Assembly (NCBI GenBank): GCA_035539015.1 | Contig: DATLJF010000157.1 | Coordinates: forward strand, 1-43,522 | Origin: Stenotrophomonas_A sp035539015 | GTDB taxonomy: Bacteria; Pseudomonadota; Gammaproteobacteria; Xanthomonadales; Xanthomonadaceae | Direction: 5' to 3' | Length of the DNA: 43,522 nucleotides | Shown: positions 15,167 to 23,102 of the stretch, one piece after another | Layout of the letters: the number at the start of each line of letters is the position of its first letter | Numbering within the stretch: the stretch's first letter is position 1 | The notes under the pieces: model-generated | Told to the model about the DNA's origin: nothing | The model's input: only the letters and a program-made list of their open reading frames with translations | Database searches by the model: none | Made by a program: the position numbers and the translations under genes

Positions 15167-16045
15167 TTATCCGTCTACCGGTACCGGCGCGGCGGTGCGC
15201 CGGCGCGTGGCCAGCGCCGCACCTGCCGAAGCCACCATGATGCAGACGATCGCCAGCCACTGGCGCTGGCTCAGCGCTTCGGACAACAGCAGCCAGCCGG
15301 CCAATGCCGCCACCGCGGGCTCCAGGCTCAGCAGGATGCCAAAGGTCTGCCGCGGCAGGTGCCGCAGCGCGTAGATCTCCAGCGAATAAGGAATCGCGCT
15401 GGACAACAACGCCACCCCGGCGGCGAACGCCAGCAGTGCAGGCGTGGCGAACACCGCGCCCACCTGGGTGACCCCGAACGGCAGCGCCACCAGGGTCGCC
15501 ACCACCAGGCCGAGTGGTACGGTGGCGCGGCCGGCGGCCTGGCCGGCGCGCTGGCCGATCACGATATACAGCGCCCAGCACAGCGCAGCGAGCAAGGCCC
15601 AGGCCACGCCTTGCAGGTCCAGCGATGCTTCGAGGCTGCCGCGCGGTACCAGCAACGACAACCCGGCGATGGCGAAAACGATCCAGACAAAATCCAGCGC
15701 ACGGCGCGAGGACAACAGCGCCACGGCCAACGGTCCGGTGAATTCGATAGCGACCGCAATACCGAAGGGAATCGTGCGCAGCGCCAGGTAGAACGACAGG
15801 TTCATCGCGCCCAGCACCACGCCGTAACCGACGATCAGCCCCAACGCGCGCGATCCCGGCCAGTCGCGCCAGGGCCGCTGCAGCGCCAGCATCAGCAAGG
15901 CCGCAAAACCCACCCGCAACAGCGTGGTGGCCGGTGCGCCGATCACCGGGAACAGATGCTTGGCCAGCGAGGTGCCGAAGCACAACGACACGATGGAGCC
16001 GAGGACGGCAAGGATCGGCAGGGCAGCGCGGTGCGCAGAGGACAT
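15167..16045 (-). CDS. EamA-family exporter, RhtA-like
   Basis: A 292-residue inner-membrane protein with ten predicted helices. LPILAVLGSIVSLCFGTSLAKHLFP, the LAVALLSSRRALDFVWI turn, and the C-terminal ALRHLPRQTFGILLSLEPAVAALAGWLLLSE resemble RhtA, the threonine/homoserine exporter. The phrase FGILLSLEPAVAAL is especially RhtA-like. The likely role is therefore export of small amino acids, but substrate choice is inferred. It converges on the ABC transporter with only ten bases between stops and lies downstream of the AraC regulator on the same strand (32-base gap). Confidence 0.9.
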   Translation of the reverse strand: MSSAHRAALPILAVLGSIVSLCFGTSLAKHLFPVIGAPATTLLRVGFAALLMLALQRPWRDWPGSRALGLIVGYGVVLGAMNLSFYLALRTIPFGIAVAIEFTGPLAVALLSSRRALDFVWIVFAIAGLSLLVPRGSLEASLDLQGVAWALLAALCWALYIVIGQRAGQAAGRATVPLGLVVATLVALPFGVTQVGAVFATPALLAFAAGVALLSSAIPYSLEIYALRHLPRQTFGILLSLEPAVAALAGWLLLSEALSQRQWLAIVCIMVASAGAALATRRRTAAPVPVDG

Positions 16046-16077
16046 GGTTCGTTACAGCGGGCGATGACAGGCGCGCA

Positions 16078-17112
16078 TCATGCCACGCGCTCGCCCGATG
16101 CCTGCGGCGCGCCCTGGCGCACCGCGGCCGGGCGCGCGCGCACCGCGCTCGGCGGCACGCCGACGATACGCTTGAAGGCGCGGCTGAAGGAGGCTTCCGA
16201 GTCGTAGCCCAGGCGCCCGGCGGCCACGGTCACGCGCATGCCGTCCTGCTCGATCCAGCGCCTGGCCTGAAACATCTTCACTTTGGCCACGTAACGCGCC
16301 GGGCTCTCGCCGACGGTGCGGGTGAAGGATTCGGCGAAGCGCGAGCGCGAGGCACCCATGAGCTCGGCCAGCTCCGGCACGTTCCAGTCGCGCTCGGGCG
16401 CAGCGTGGATCGCGGCGATTACCTTGCCGATCTTGGGGCAGTGGACCGCGGCGATCCAACCGCTGGAATCGCTGCACGCGCATTCCACCCAGGCGCGGAT
16501 GATGCTTGCCGCCAGCACGTCGGCCAGCCGCGCGAGAATGCCGCAGGCGCCGATGCGGTCCAGCGCCGCCTCGCGCTCCATCGCCTCCAGCAGCGCCGGC
16601 ACCGCCGGGTCGCGCTTGACCAGGTCGCCGGCCAACATGCGCTCGGGCATCAGCGCCAGCAGCGGATGCAGCGGGTCGAGGTTGAAGCGCATGGCGCCGC
16701 AGAACAGGACGTCCGCCGGTGCGTTGAGGTCCATTTCGATGCTGGGGTGGGCGCTGGCATCGGCATCGACCAAATACATCTGGTCGGAGACCGGCGTTCG
16801 CTGGCAATGCTGCAGCGTTATCGGCGTCACGTCCGGGCTGCTCGCAAGCACGTGCGCGCTGCCGCGTGGCAACAGCACCGCGTCGCCGGCGCGCAGTTGC
16901 AGCCAGGGCTGCTCGCCGCATCGCAACCAGGCGCCGCCTCGGGCAACGAAGTGGAAGCGCGCATCGGCCTGGGCCGGATAATCGATCGCCCAGGGGGCCT
17001 GCAGTTGGCAGCGGCCATACTCCACGCCGTCCAGGCGCAGGCCGAGCAAGACCTGGGTGAGCATGTCGGGCGCGCCGGTCGGTGTCACCGGCTGGGAGGA
17101 TTGGACAAGCAT
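16078..17112 (-). CDS. AraC-family transcriptional regulator with cupin sensor
   Basis: A 344-residue regulator. The N-terminal half (~20-200) is a cupin-like AraC-binding domain of the type ending WLQLRAGDAVLLPRGSAHVL. The C-terminal ~100 residues (~235-330) hold two helix-turn-helix motifs: WNVPELAELMGASRSRFAESF, and VTVAAGRLGYDSEASFSRAF followed by KRIVGVPPSAVRA, as in AraC/XylS proteins. It is divergent from an MFS-oxidoreductase pair (72-base shared promoter region), which it most likely controls. The inducer is unknown. The ATG at 17112 was taken; a later in-frame ATG (PDMLTQVLLGL) is possible. Confidence 0.9.
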   Translation of the reverse strand: MLVQSSQPVTPTGAPDMLTQVLLGLRLDGVEYGRCQLQAPWAIDYPAQADARFHFVARGGAWLRCGEQPWLQLRAGDAVLLPRGSAHVLASSPDVTPITLQHCQRTPVSDQMYLVDADASAHPSIEMDLNAPADVLFCGAMRFNLDPLHPLLALMPERMLAGDLVKRDPAVPALLEAMEREAALDRIGACGILARLADVLAASIIRAWVECACSDSSGWIAAVHCPKIGKVIAAIHAAPERDWNVPELAELMGASRSRFAESFTRTVGESPARYVAKVKMFQARRWIEQDGMRVTVAAGRLGYDSEASFSRAFKRIVGVPPSAVRARPAAVRQGAPQASGERVA

Positions 17113-17184
17113 TGCGGGGGTTCCGGCATGGAAACGCCTGCATGATACGCCTACTCTGCCGTACCCCACCCGTGAACCCCCTCG

Positions 17185-18414
17185 ATGTCTTCTGAGCGTT
17201 TTTCCGATAGGCCGGCGTCGGCAGTTGTCGACGACGTGGCCCCTGCCCGCTGGCCAGCGGTGTTCTCCCTCACCCTGGGCGTGTTCGGCCTGGTCACCGC
17301 CGAATTCCTGCCGGCCAGCCTGCTCACCGCCATGGCCAGCGACCTCCAGGTCAGCGAGGGTGCCGCGGGGCAGAGCGTGACCGCCACTGCCCTGGTGGCG
17401 GCGGTCGCCGCCCCCGCATTGCCCTTGCTGCTGCGCCAGCTCGACCGGCGCTACGTGATGTTCGCCTTCACCCTCTTGCTGCTGCTGTCCAATGCCTTGG
17501 CAGTATTGGCGCGCGACCTGCCGACCTTGCTGGTCGCGCGGGTGCTGCTCGGCGTGGCCCTGGGCGGCTTCTGGGCGATGGCGGCGCCGCTGGCGATGCG
17601 GCTGGTGCCGCAGGCGCTGTTTCCGCGTGCGATGTCGCTGATCCTCACCGGCGTTTCGGTTGCCACCGTGTGCGCCGCGCCCATCGGTGCCTGGATGGGC
17701 GCGACCTGGGGTTGGCGCAGCGCCTTCATTGCCGCTGGCGTTATCGCCCTGGTCACCCTGGTGGCCCAGCTCGCCACCTTGCCGCCGTTGCGGCCACGCG
17801 GCAGCGCCGACCTGCGTGTGCTGGGTGCGCTGCTGCGGCGCGCGCCGATTCGCGTGGTGTTGCTCGCGGTGCTGCTGGTGATCTCCGGGCACTTCGCCGG
17901 CTTCACCTACGTGCGTCCGCTGATGGAGAACATCACCCATCTGTCGGTAGCGGCCGTGTCGGGCGTGTTGCTGGCCTACGGGATCGGCGGCTTCTTCGGC
18001 AACCTGTTTGGCGGTTGGCTGGCCGGCCGGAGCGAGCGCCTGGCGATCGTCTTCGGCGGCACCACCATCGCGCTTCTGGCTGCCGCGTTGCTCGCGCGTG
18101 GCGACTCGCCAGCGGTAGCGGCCGTGGCGATCACGCTATGGGGCTTCGCGTTTGGCGCGTTCCCGGTTGGCTTCCAGATATGGATCGTGCGTGCCGCGCC
18201 CGACCAGGCCGAAGAAGCCAGCGGCCTGCTCGTGGCCGCCTTCCAGATCGCCATTGCCAGCGGCGCCATCGGCGGCGGCTTGCTGGTGGACCACTTCGGT
18301 GCCTTCGGCGGGCCGATGTTCGCGGTGGTGGCGATGACGCTGGGTGCATTGCTGGCCTGGCGCCGCGGCCCGCGTGGCAGCAGTACCCAAACCCACATTG
18401 GAGGTGTCCCATGA
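17185..18414 (+). CDS. MFS efflux transporter (DHA1 type)
   Basis: A 409-residue, twelve-helix major facilitator protein. The first helix region reads VFSLTLGVFGLVTAEFLPASLLTAMASDLQ, typical of DHA1 drug/sugar efflux proteins such as AraJ, NepI and YdhP. The loop between helices 2 and 3 is short, LLVARVLLGVALGGFWAMAAPLAMRLVP carries the usual Arg, and GAWMGATWGWRSAFIAAG is motif C-like. It pumps an unknown small molecule outward using the proton gradient. Its stop overlaps the start of the oxidoreductase (ATGA), showing translational coupling, and the AraC regulator diverges upstream. Confidence 0.92.
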   Translation: MSSERFSDRPASAVVDDVAPARWPAVFSLTLGVFGLVTAEFLPASLLTAMASDLQVSEGAAGQSVTATALVAAVAAPALPLLLRQLDRRYVMFAFTLLLLLSNALAVLARDLPTLLVARVLLGVALGGFWAMAAPLAMRLVPQALFPRAMSLILTGVSVATVCAAPIGAWMGATWGWRSAFIAAGVIALVTLVAQLATLPPLRPRGSADLRVLGALLRRAPIRVVLLAVLLVISGHFAGFTYVRPLMENITHLSVAAVSGVLLAYGIGGFFGNLFGGWLAGRSERLAIVFGGTTIALLAAALLARGDSPAVAAVAITLWGFAFGAFPVGFQIWIVRAAPDQAEEASGLLVAAFQIAIASGAIGGGLLVDHFGAFGGPMFAVVAMTLGALLAWRRGPRGSSTQTHIGGVP

Positions 18415-19454
18415 ACCACGCAAACGTCAACGAAGCGCTTCATGCCAATCGCCGCATCGTGCTGGCCGCGCATCCTCGCGGCGTGCCGGTGGCCGCGGAT
18501 TTCCGCCTTGAGCAAGTGGCGTTGCCAGAGCTGGCGCAGGGCCAGGTATTGCTGCGGACCGAATTCCTATCGCTGGACCCCTACATGCGTAACCTGATGG
18601 ACCCTATCGGCCCCGGCTACGCGCCACCGGTTGCGCTCGGCGGCACGATGGTGGGCGGCACCGTCAGCCGGATCGTCGACTCTCGCCATCCCACGCTGCG
18701 GGTGGGCCAGCGCGTGCTGGCAAACACGGGTTGGCAGGACTACGGCGTTTCCGACGGCAATGACCTGCAATTGATCGACACCCTGACGCGGCCCTCGCTG
18801 GCACTCGGCGCGCTCGGCATGCCGGGGTTCACCGCCTACGTTGGGCTGCTCGACATCGGCCAGCCGCGTGCGGGCGAGACCGTGGTGGTTGCGGCGGCGA
18901 CGGGCGCGGTCGGCGCGATGGTTGGCCAGATCGCCCGCCTGCGCGGGGCACGGGTGATCGGCATTGCCGGTGGTGCCGAAAAATGCCGGCATGCGGTCGA
19001 CACCCTGCGGTTCGACGCCTGCCTGGACCGGCGTCAACCCGACCTCGCCGCGCGCCTGGCCGAAGCCTGTCCCGACGGCATCGATGTCTATTTCGAAAAC
19101 GTCGGCGGCGACGTCCTGGCCGCGGTGCTGCCGTTGCTCAATGTCGGCGCGCGTATTCCGCTCTGCGGTTTCATCTCGCACTACAACGAGGCGGAGTCGG
19201 CACCAGGGCCGGACCGGACGCCGCAGTTGCTTGCGGCCGTGCTGCAGAAGCGTGTGCGTCTGCAGGGTTTCATCATCCTGGATCATTACGCCAGCCGCTA
19301 CGCTGATTTCCTGCGTGACATGAGCGGCTGGATCGAGGCGGGCGAGATCGTACCGACCGAGGATGTGGTGCACGGGTTGGAGCAGGCGCCGGCGGCGTTG
19401 GTGGGGCTGCTGCAGGGGCGGAATCATGGGAAGGTGGTGGTGCAGGTGGAATGA
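18411..19454 (+). CDS. NADP-dependent MDR oxidoreductase (CurA/YncB type)
   Basis: A 347-residue zinc-independent medium-chain reductase. N-terminal catalytic domain: RIVLAAHPRGVPVAADFRLE, then SLDPYMRNLMDPIGPGYAPP, characteristic of the leukotriene-B4 12-hydroxydehydrogenase/curcumin-reductase group. The NADP-binding Rossmann motif is AAATGAVGAMVGQIARLRGARVIGIAGG (~162-189). DVYFENVGGDVLAAVLPLL and PLCGFISHYN follow as expected. It probably reduces the double bond of alpha,beta-unsaturated carbonyls. GGAGG at 18400 precedes the ATG, which overlaps the MFS stop. Pairing with an efflux pump suggests handling of one toxic or signalling compound. Confidence 0.93.
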   Translation: MNHANVNEALHANRRIVLAAHPRGVPVAADFRLEQVALPELAQGQVLLRTEFLSLDPYMRNLMDPIGPGYAPPVALGGTMVGGTVSRIVDSRHPTLRVGQRVLANTGWQDYGVSDGNDLQLIDTLTRPSLALGALGMPGFTAYVGLLDIGQPRAGETVVVAAATGAVGAMVGQIARLRGARVIGIAGGAEKCRHAVDTLRFDACLDRRQPDLAARLAEACPDGIDVYFENVGGDVLAAVLPLLNVGARIPLCGFISHYNEAESAPGPDRTPQLLAAVLQKRVRLQGFIILDHYASRYADFLRDMSGWIEAGEIVPTEDVVHGLEQAPAALVGLLQGRNHGKVVVQVE

Positions 19455-19463
19455 CGCTTGCGG

Positions 19464-19724
19464 TTAGTGAACTGACGTACCTGTCCATTCGGCGGAGGCC
19501 AACGGTTCTGACATTCCGCTGGCAATAATCCGCAGGCAGTGCGACAGGGCCTCGGGCGGCAGGGCTAGCCGAAAGTTTGCGTCAGTGTCGGTAGCGCCGC
19601 GTGCCTGCGCCAACAACGCAAGAAATTCAACGAACCTGTGCATGTCCTGCAGTTCTTGGTATGCGGTTTCGGGCAAGCGGTAAAAGGGTTCGCGAGTGCT
19701 GTGGGAGTAGGGAGTCGATTGCAT
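19464..19724 (-). CDS. Small uncharacterised protein (XAC0095-like)
   Basis: An 86-residue protein without signal peptide or membrane segment. The motif FYRLPETAYQELQDMHRFVEFLALLAQAR, then LALPPEALSHCLRIIASGM, recalls (from memory only) a short xanthomonad-specific family with XAC0095 as type member. Its function is unknown. The start is the ATG at 19724, preceded on its strand by a weak AGGAC site. It converges on the oxidoreductase (9-base gap). The family call is tentative; that it is a real gene is moderately supported by the pattern of hydrophobic heptads and normal codon use. Confidence 0.65.
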   Translation of the reverse strand: MQSTPYSHSTREPFYRLPETAYQELQDMHRFVEFLALLAQARGATDTDANFRLALPPEALSHCLRIIASGMSEPLASAEWTGTSVH

Positions 19725-19888
19725 GGTAGAAGTCCTGTCGCCTGAAAGATTTCAACTCATGCGGAGCTTTGGACTCCGGTGATGATCTTCCTCGCTGCTA
19801 CTGGCCGCGAACATCGGCGGACTTGTCTAGTTCGCGTAGGAAAAGTGCTGAATTCGCTTTTTATGAAGCGGACTTTTTGTTCTTGCGT

Positions 19889-20011
19889 GCGGCGTTCGGG
19901 GCCGTGCCCTTGCCCCGGGGGACGCCAAATACTGCATCCTGCGTGTCTCGTTGGGCGACGTCCATGTCGCCCAACGCCCCCGGGGCAAGGGCACGGCCCC
20001 GAACACCCGAT
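19889..20011. repeat. Nested-hairpin dispersed element, copy C
   Basis: A perfect 28-bp stem (19894-19921 with 19977-20004) encloses a 27-base spacer and an 11-bp inner hairpin (19949-19976) whose 6-base loop is GTCCAT. The arm sequence differs almost entirely from copies A and B, but the layout, the GTGCGGC left flank and the CCGATAG right flank match them. It lies in the 465-base gene-free gap 19725-20189. Confidence 0.85.
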
Positions 20012-20038
20012 AGATGGCCACGTTTGTGTGTGAGAGAT

Positions 20039-20173
20039 GCCCTCATCCGTCGCTGTCGCGACACCTTCTCCCGCCAGCGGGAGAAGGACGGCATGCATTT
20101 TTGTAGCTGCAATTAATCGCCGACAGCGTTTGCTGTCTGTCTCCCGCTTGCGGGAGAAGGGGCCGGATGAGGG
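20039..20173. repeat. Composite palindromic repeat (CCCTCATCCG type)
   Basis: Outer arms CCCTCATCCG (20040-20049) and CGGATGAGGG (20164-20173) enclose three hairpins: CCTTCTCCCGC-CA-GCGGGAGAAGG (20064-20087), GACAGC-GTTT-GCTGTC (20122-20137) and TCTCCCGC-TT-GCGGGAGA (20140-20157). This is a widespread proteobacterial intergenic palindrome type. It occupies the right part of the gap between the small protein and the DUF2569 gene; I see no gene here. Confidence 0.8.
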
Positions 20174-20189
20174 TGCTTTTTTCTCTCCC

Positions 20190-20735
20190 CTACAAGCCAG
20201 GCTGATCTATCGGGCGGTCGGGCTCTGCCCCCGGCCGCCGCGCGATAGGCCAGTCCGCCACGAAGGTATTGCGCACCCGGCGCGAGCACAGGAAATACGG
20301 CACCCAGATCAAGGTCACCAGCAAACTGCGGGCAAGATCGCGCACGAACTGCGGATCGGCGGGCTGCGCCGCCATGCCCGGGATCAACTGCCACATCACG
20401 TGATCGCCCAGGACAAGGGCCAGTCCATACACGTACCAGGCAACAGCCGCCTTCGGCGCATAGCGTGAGCGCTTGAACACCAGCACGAGCAAGGCCACGG
20501 TGAATGCCATCGTGGCCAGGTTGGCCAGCACTTCGACGCCGAACAACGGCACCCACAGTGGGTGGTAGGCCGGGTGCTGTGGATCGGACAGCTGCGCGAG
20601 CGTGCCGTCCAGCAGCATCGGCACGTGCAGGCGCAACACCTCCATGGGGATCCGCACCAGGCTGGCGAACATGCCGAAGATCACCAGGACCAACCAGCCG
20701 CCCAAGCCGCTGGGCTCATTTGCTTTCGAACTCAT
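20190..20735 (-). CDS. DUF2569 membrane protein
   Basis: A 181-residue inner-membrane protein with four hydrophobic segments: GLGGWLVLVIFGMFASLVRI (~10-29), ~70-95 (FGVEVLANLATMAFTVALLVLVF), ~103-125, and ~140-165 (RSLLVTLIWVPYFLCSRRVRNTFV). The opening GGWL and the ending IWVPYFLxSxRVxNTFV are DUF2569 hallmarks. The role is unknown. The start is the ATG at 20735, just after the hairpin terminator of the upstream DUF885 gene, so it has its own promoter or depends on read-through. Confidence 0.88.
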   Translation of the reverse strand: MSSKANEPSGLGGWLVLVIFGMFASLVRIPMEVLRLHVPMLLDGTLAQLSDPQHPAYHPLWVPLFGVEVLANLATMAFTVALLVLVFKRSRYAPKAAVAWYVYGLALVLGDHVMWQLIPGMAAQPADPQFVRDLARSLLVTLIWVPYFLCSRRVRNTFVADWPIARRPGAEPDRPIDQPGL

Positions 20736-20771
20736 CCTTGCAGTTCCTCGTTGTAAGCGCCGACTGCGAAA

Positions 20772-20797
20772 GCGCCCGGCCGAAGCCGGGCGCCTTT
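20772..20797 (-). terminator. Terminator of the DUF885 gene
   Basis: On the minus strand a 9-bp stem GCGCCCGGC and GCCGGGCGC closes a TTCG tetraloop, followed by TTTCGC. It lies 25 bases past the stop at 20819. TTCG-capped stems are typical of bacterial terminators, though the T-run is short. Confidence 0.7.
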
Positions 20798-20818
20798 CGA
20801 CTCCACGGTTGCGACCCG

Positions 20819-22627
20819 TTACTCGATCGGCTGGTCCAGCATCAGCTCGCGCGCGAAGCGCACTGGCGGGGCGCCGTAGGACAACATCTGGTCGTGGTAG
20901 GCCTTGAGGTTGAACTTGTCGCCGAGCTTGTCCTGCACCGCCTTGCGCGTATCCAGGTGCTCCTGCACGCCGACGAAGTAGGTGGGCAGCTGGGCCGAGG
21001 ACAACTGCGCGCGCACCCACTTGCCCGAAGCTTCGCTCTCTTGCTGGAAGGCGTCGTGGGTCATCAGGTGCATCGCTTGCTCGCGGCTCCAGCCATCCAC
21101 GTGCACGCCCTGGTCGAGGATCGCATTGGCGATCGAGCGCAAGTAGAACTTCAGCTGCACCAGGTGGAATAGCGGATCGTTGTTGAGGTAACCCTGCTCC
21201 TGCATCATCCGCTCGGTGTAGACCGCCCAACCCTCGGCGTACATGCCCGAACGCAGCACCGCACGCAGGGTGGAGGGGAACTTGGACGAATGCCAGCCTT
21301 CCAGGTAGTGACCGGGAATGCCTTCGTGGATCGACAGCAGGTGGATCATGCGCGAGTTGTATTCGCGCAGGAAAGATTCGGCCTGCTTGTCATTCCAGTC
21401 ATCGGGGATCGGCGAGATGGCGAAGAAGGTGGCCAGGTTCTTGTCCAGCGGGCCCGGGGAGTCGCAGTAGGCGACGGCGACGCCGCGCTGGAATTCGGGC
21501 ATCAGGATGACATCGACCGGGGCGTCGGGCAGGGTGACCAGGTCCTTCTCGCGGACGAAGTCGGTGGCCGACTTCAACGCGGCCTTGGCGTCGTCGACGA
21601 CCTTGTCGCGCGCCGGGTGCTCGGCATAGGCCAGTTCAAGCGCTGCTTCGATGGCCTGCTGCTGCTGTTCGTCGCTCGGCTGCTCGGGCAGGGCCGGCGC
21701 GCCGGGCTTGTCCTTGAGCACTTCGCGGGCAATGCCGTACATATCGCCGCGCACGCGCTTGAGCTCGGCCTCGGCGCGCTGCTTGATGTCCTGGCGCGAC
21801 AGCGAGGAAACCAGGGCGAACTTCAGCTTCTGGTCGTACTTCTCGGCGCCGACGCGGAAATCGCCCTTGGCGTTCGGCACCAGCGTCTTGTCGAGCCAGG
21901 TCTGCTGTTCGGCCACCGCTTTCTTCAGGCCGTCTATGGCGGCATTGGTGCGCGCTGCATCGGCCGGCGCCAGCTCGCCCAGGTGGGGAACGATGAAGGT
22001 CTCCACGATCGAGAGGATGCCCTGGTTCTGCTTGGCCACGGTCTGCGCGTGGATCAGCGGCACCCGCGCCGGGTCCAGGTTCTCGCGTGCCTGGGCGAAG
22101 ATCTGCGGGATCTTCTCCATGCGCTCGGTGGCCGACTTGATGCGCTCGGGCAGCGGCGCGAATTCGCGCGCCATCAGGCCATAGATCGCGCTACCGGCAA
22201 GGTTGTTGTAGACCTGCGGGTCCCAGGCCCAGCTCTGCAGTACTTCGGCGTTCCAGATGTCCGATTGCAGCTGGTTGCGCAGGATGGCGGCATCGACCTG
22301 GTTCTCGCGCGAGAGCTGCTTGACATCGATCTTGTCCAGGTCGGCCAGCAGCGACTTGCTGGCGTCCAGGCCCTTCTGCCGGCCAGCGGCGGAGAGGTCG
22401 TCGATCTGCCCATCGAAGCGGTGGTCGCCGGTCTGGGTGGCCCCGACCGGGGACAGTTGCATCCAGGTGTCCAGCGCGTGCTTGGACAACTCGGCAAAGC
22501 GCGCGTCCTGCGCGGCATCGGCCTGGGCGGCGGCTGGCTGGCCGGCGGCAGGGGCGGCGGGGTCGGCCGGCTTCTGGCAGCCGGCGAGGGCGGCCAACAG
22601 GGCGGCGGTAAGCAGGGTCTTGCGCAT
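20819..22627 (-). CDS. DUF885 lipoprotein, putative metallopeptidase
   Basis: A 602-residue lipoprotein: the signal ends in LLAALAGC with Cys17 as lipidation site, followed by an Ala/Pro linker. The body is a DUF885 domain. Near the C-terminus HEGIPGHYLEGWHSS (HExxPGH) and the downstream AEGWAVYTERMM (extra Glu) form a pattern like a zinc-peptidase site, and many xanthomonads carry several such lipoproteins. Substrates are unknown; peptidase activity is inferred from the motif. It is placed in the inner or outer membrane, facing the periplasm. The GFA gene diverges upstream. Confidence 0.93.
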   Translation of the reverse strand: MRKTLLTAALLAALAGCQKPADPAAPAAGQPAAAQADAAQDARFAELSKHALDTWMQLSPVGATQTGDHRFDGQIDDLSAAGRQKGLDASKSLLADLDKIDVKQLSRENQVDAAILRNQLQSDIWNAEVLQSWAWDPQVYNNLAGSAIYGLMAREFAPLPERIKSATERMEKIPQIFAQARENLDPARVPLIHAQTVAKQNQGILSIVETFIVPHLGELAPADAARTNAAIDGLKKAVAEQQTWLDKTLVPNAKGDFRVGAEKYDQKLKFALVSSLSRQDIKQRAEAELKRVRGDMYGIAREVLKDKPGAPALPEQPSDEQQQQAIEAALELAYAEHPARDKVVDDAKAALKSATDFVREKDLVTLPDAPVDVILMPEFQRGVAVAYCDSPGPLDKNLATFFAISPIPDDWNDKQAESFLREYNSRMIHLLSIHEGIPGHYLEGWHSSKFPSTLRAVLRSGMYAEGWAVYTERMMQEQGYLNNDPLFHLVQLKFYLRSIANAILDQGVHVDGWSREQAMHLMTHDAFQQESEASGKWVRAQLSSAQLPTYFVGVQEHLDTRKAVQDKLGDKFNLKAYHDQMLSYGAPPVRFARELMLDQPIE

Positions 22628-22730
22628 CGGGGTTCCCGGGGTAGACGAAAGTCCCCGAGGATAGGCCGTGCGGGGGTGCCTGCGCACATGCCTTTGGATT
22701 ACCTTTGCGCTTTCCATGCGGAGGGAACCC

Positions 22731-23102
22731 ATGCACTACCAGGGAAGCTGCCATTGCGGCCAGATCGCGTTCACCCTGACCACCGAGGCGCCCATCACCG
22801 AGGCCATGGACTGCAATTGCTCGCTGTGCCGGCGGCGCGGCGGCCTATTGTGGTTTGGCCCGCGAGAGGCGCTGGTGCTGGACGCGCCAGCCGACGGCCT
22901 GCCTGCGCCGGGCGTGGCCGAGTATCGCTTCAACCACCACCACATTGCCCACCACTTCTGCCGCGAATGCGGCATTGCGCCCTTCAGCGAGGCGGTGGAC
23001 CCGCGCAGCGGCGCGCTGATGGCCGCGGTCAACCTGCGTTGCGTGCCTGGGCTGGACCTGGCCGAATTGCAGATCAATACGTTCGACGGGGCCGCGCTAT
23101 GA
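22731..23102 (+). CDS. GFA/CENP-V family zinc protein
   Basis: A 123-residue protein of the glutathione-dependent formaldehyde-activating (GFA) fold. Zinc ligands are visible: GSCHCGQ (Cys7, Cys9), DCNCSLCRRRGG (Cys28, Cys30, Cys33), and HHFCRECGI for the second site. Length and layout match small GFA-domain proteins. Despite the family name most are uncharacterised, and true glutathione-formaldehyde activity is doubtful for many. AGGGAAC lies ahead of the ATG at 22731. Its stop overlaps the next gene's ATG (23099-23102), so the two are translationally coupled. Confidence 0.9.
   Translation: MHYQGSCHCGQIAFTLTTEAPITEAMDCNCSLCRRRGGLLWFGPREALVLDAPADGLPAPGVAEYRFNHHHIAHHFCRECGIAPFSEAVDPRSGALMAAVNLRCVPGLDLAELQINTFDGAAL

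Noticed and set aside
19757..20116. Several ~65-115-codon open frames on both strands in the repeat gap
   Set aside because: All lie within palindromic repeats, overlap one another on both strands and lack start signals.
20039..20173. CRISPR-like appearance of repeated CTCCCGC/GCGGGAG units
   Set aside because: The units are inverted rather than direct repeats, spacing is irregular, there are only two copies, and no cas gene is near.
21290..22667. Long plus-strand open frame opposite the DUF885 gene, running into the GFA region
   Set aside because: Composition is typical of antisense reading and the DUF885 lipoprotein is clear; real plus-strand coding begins at 22731.
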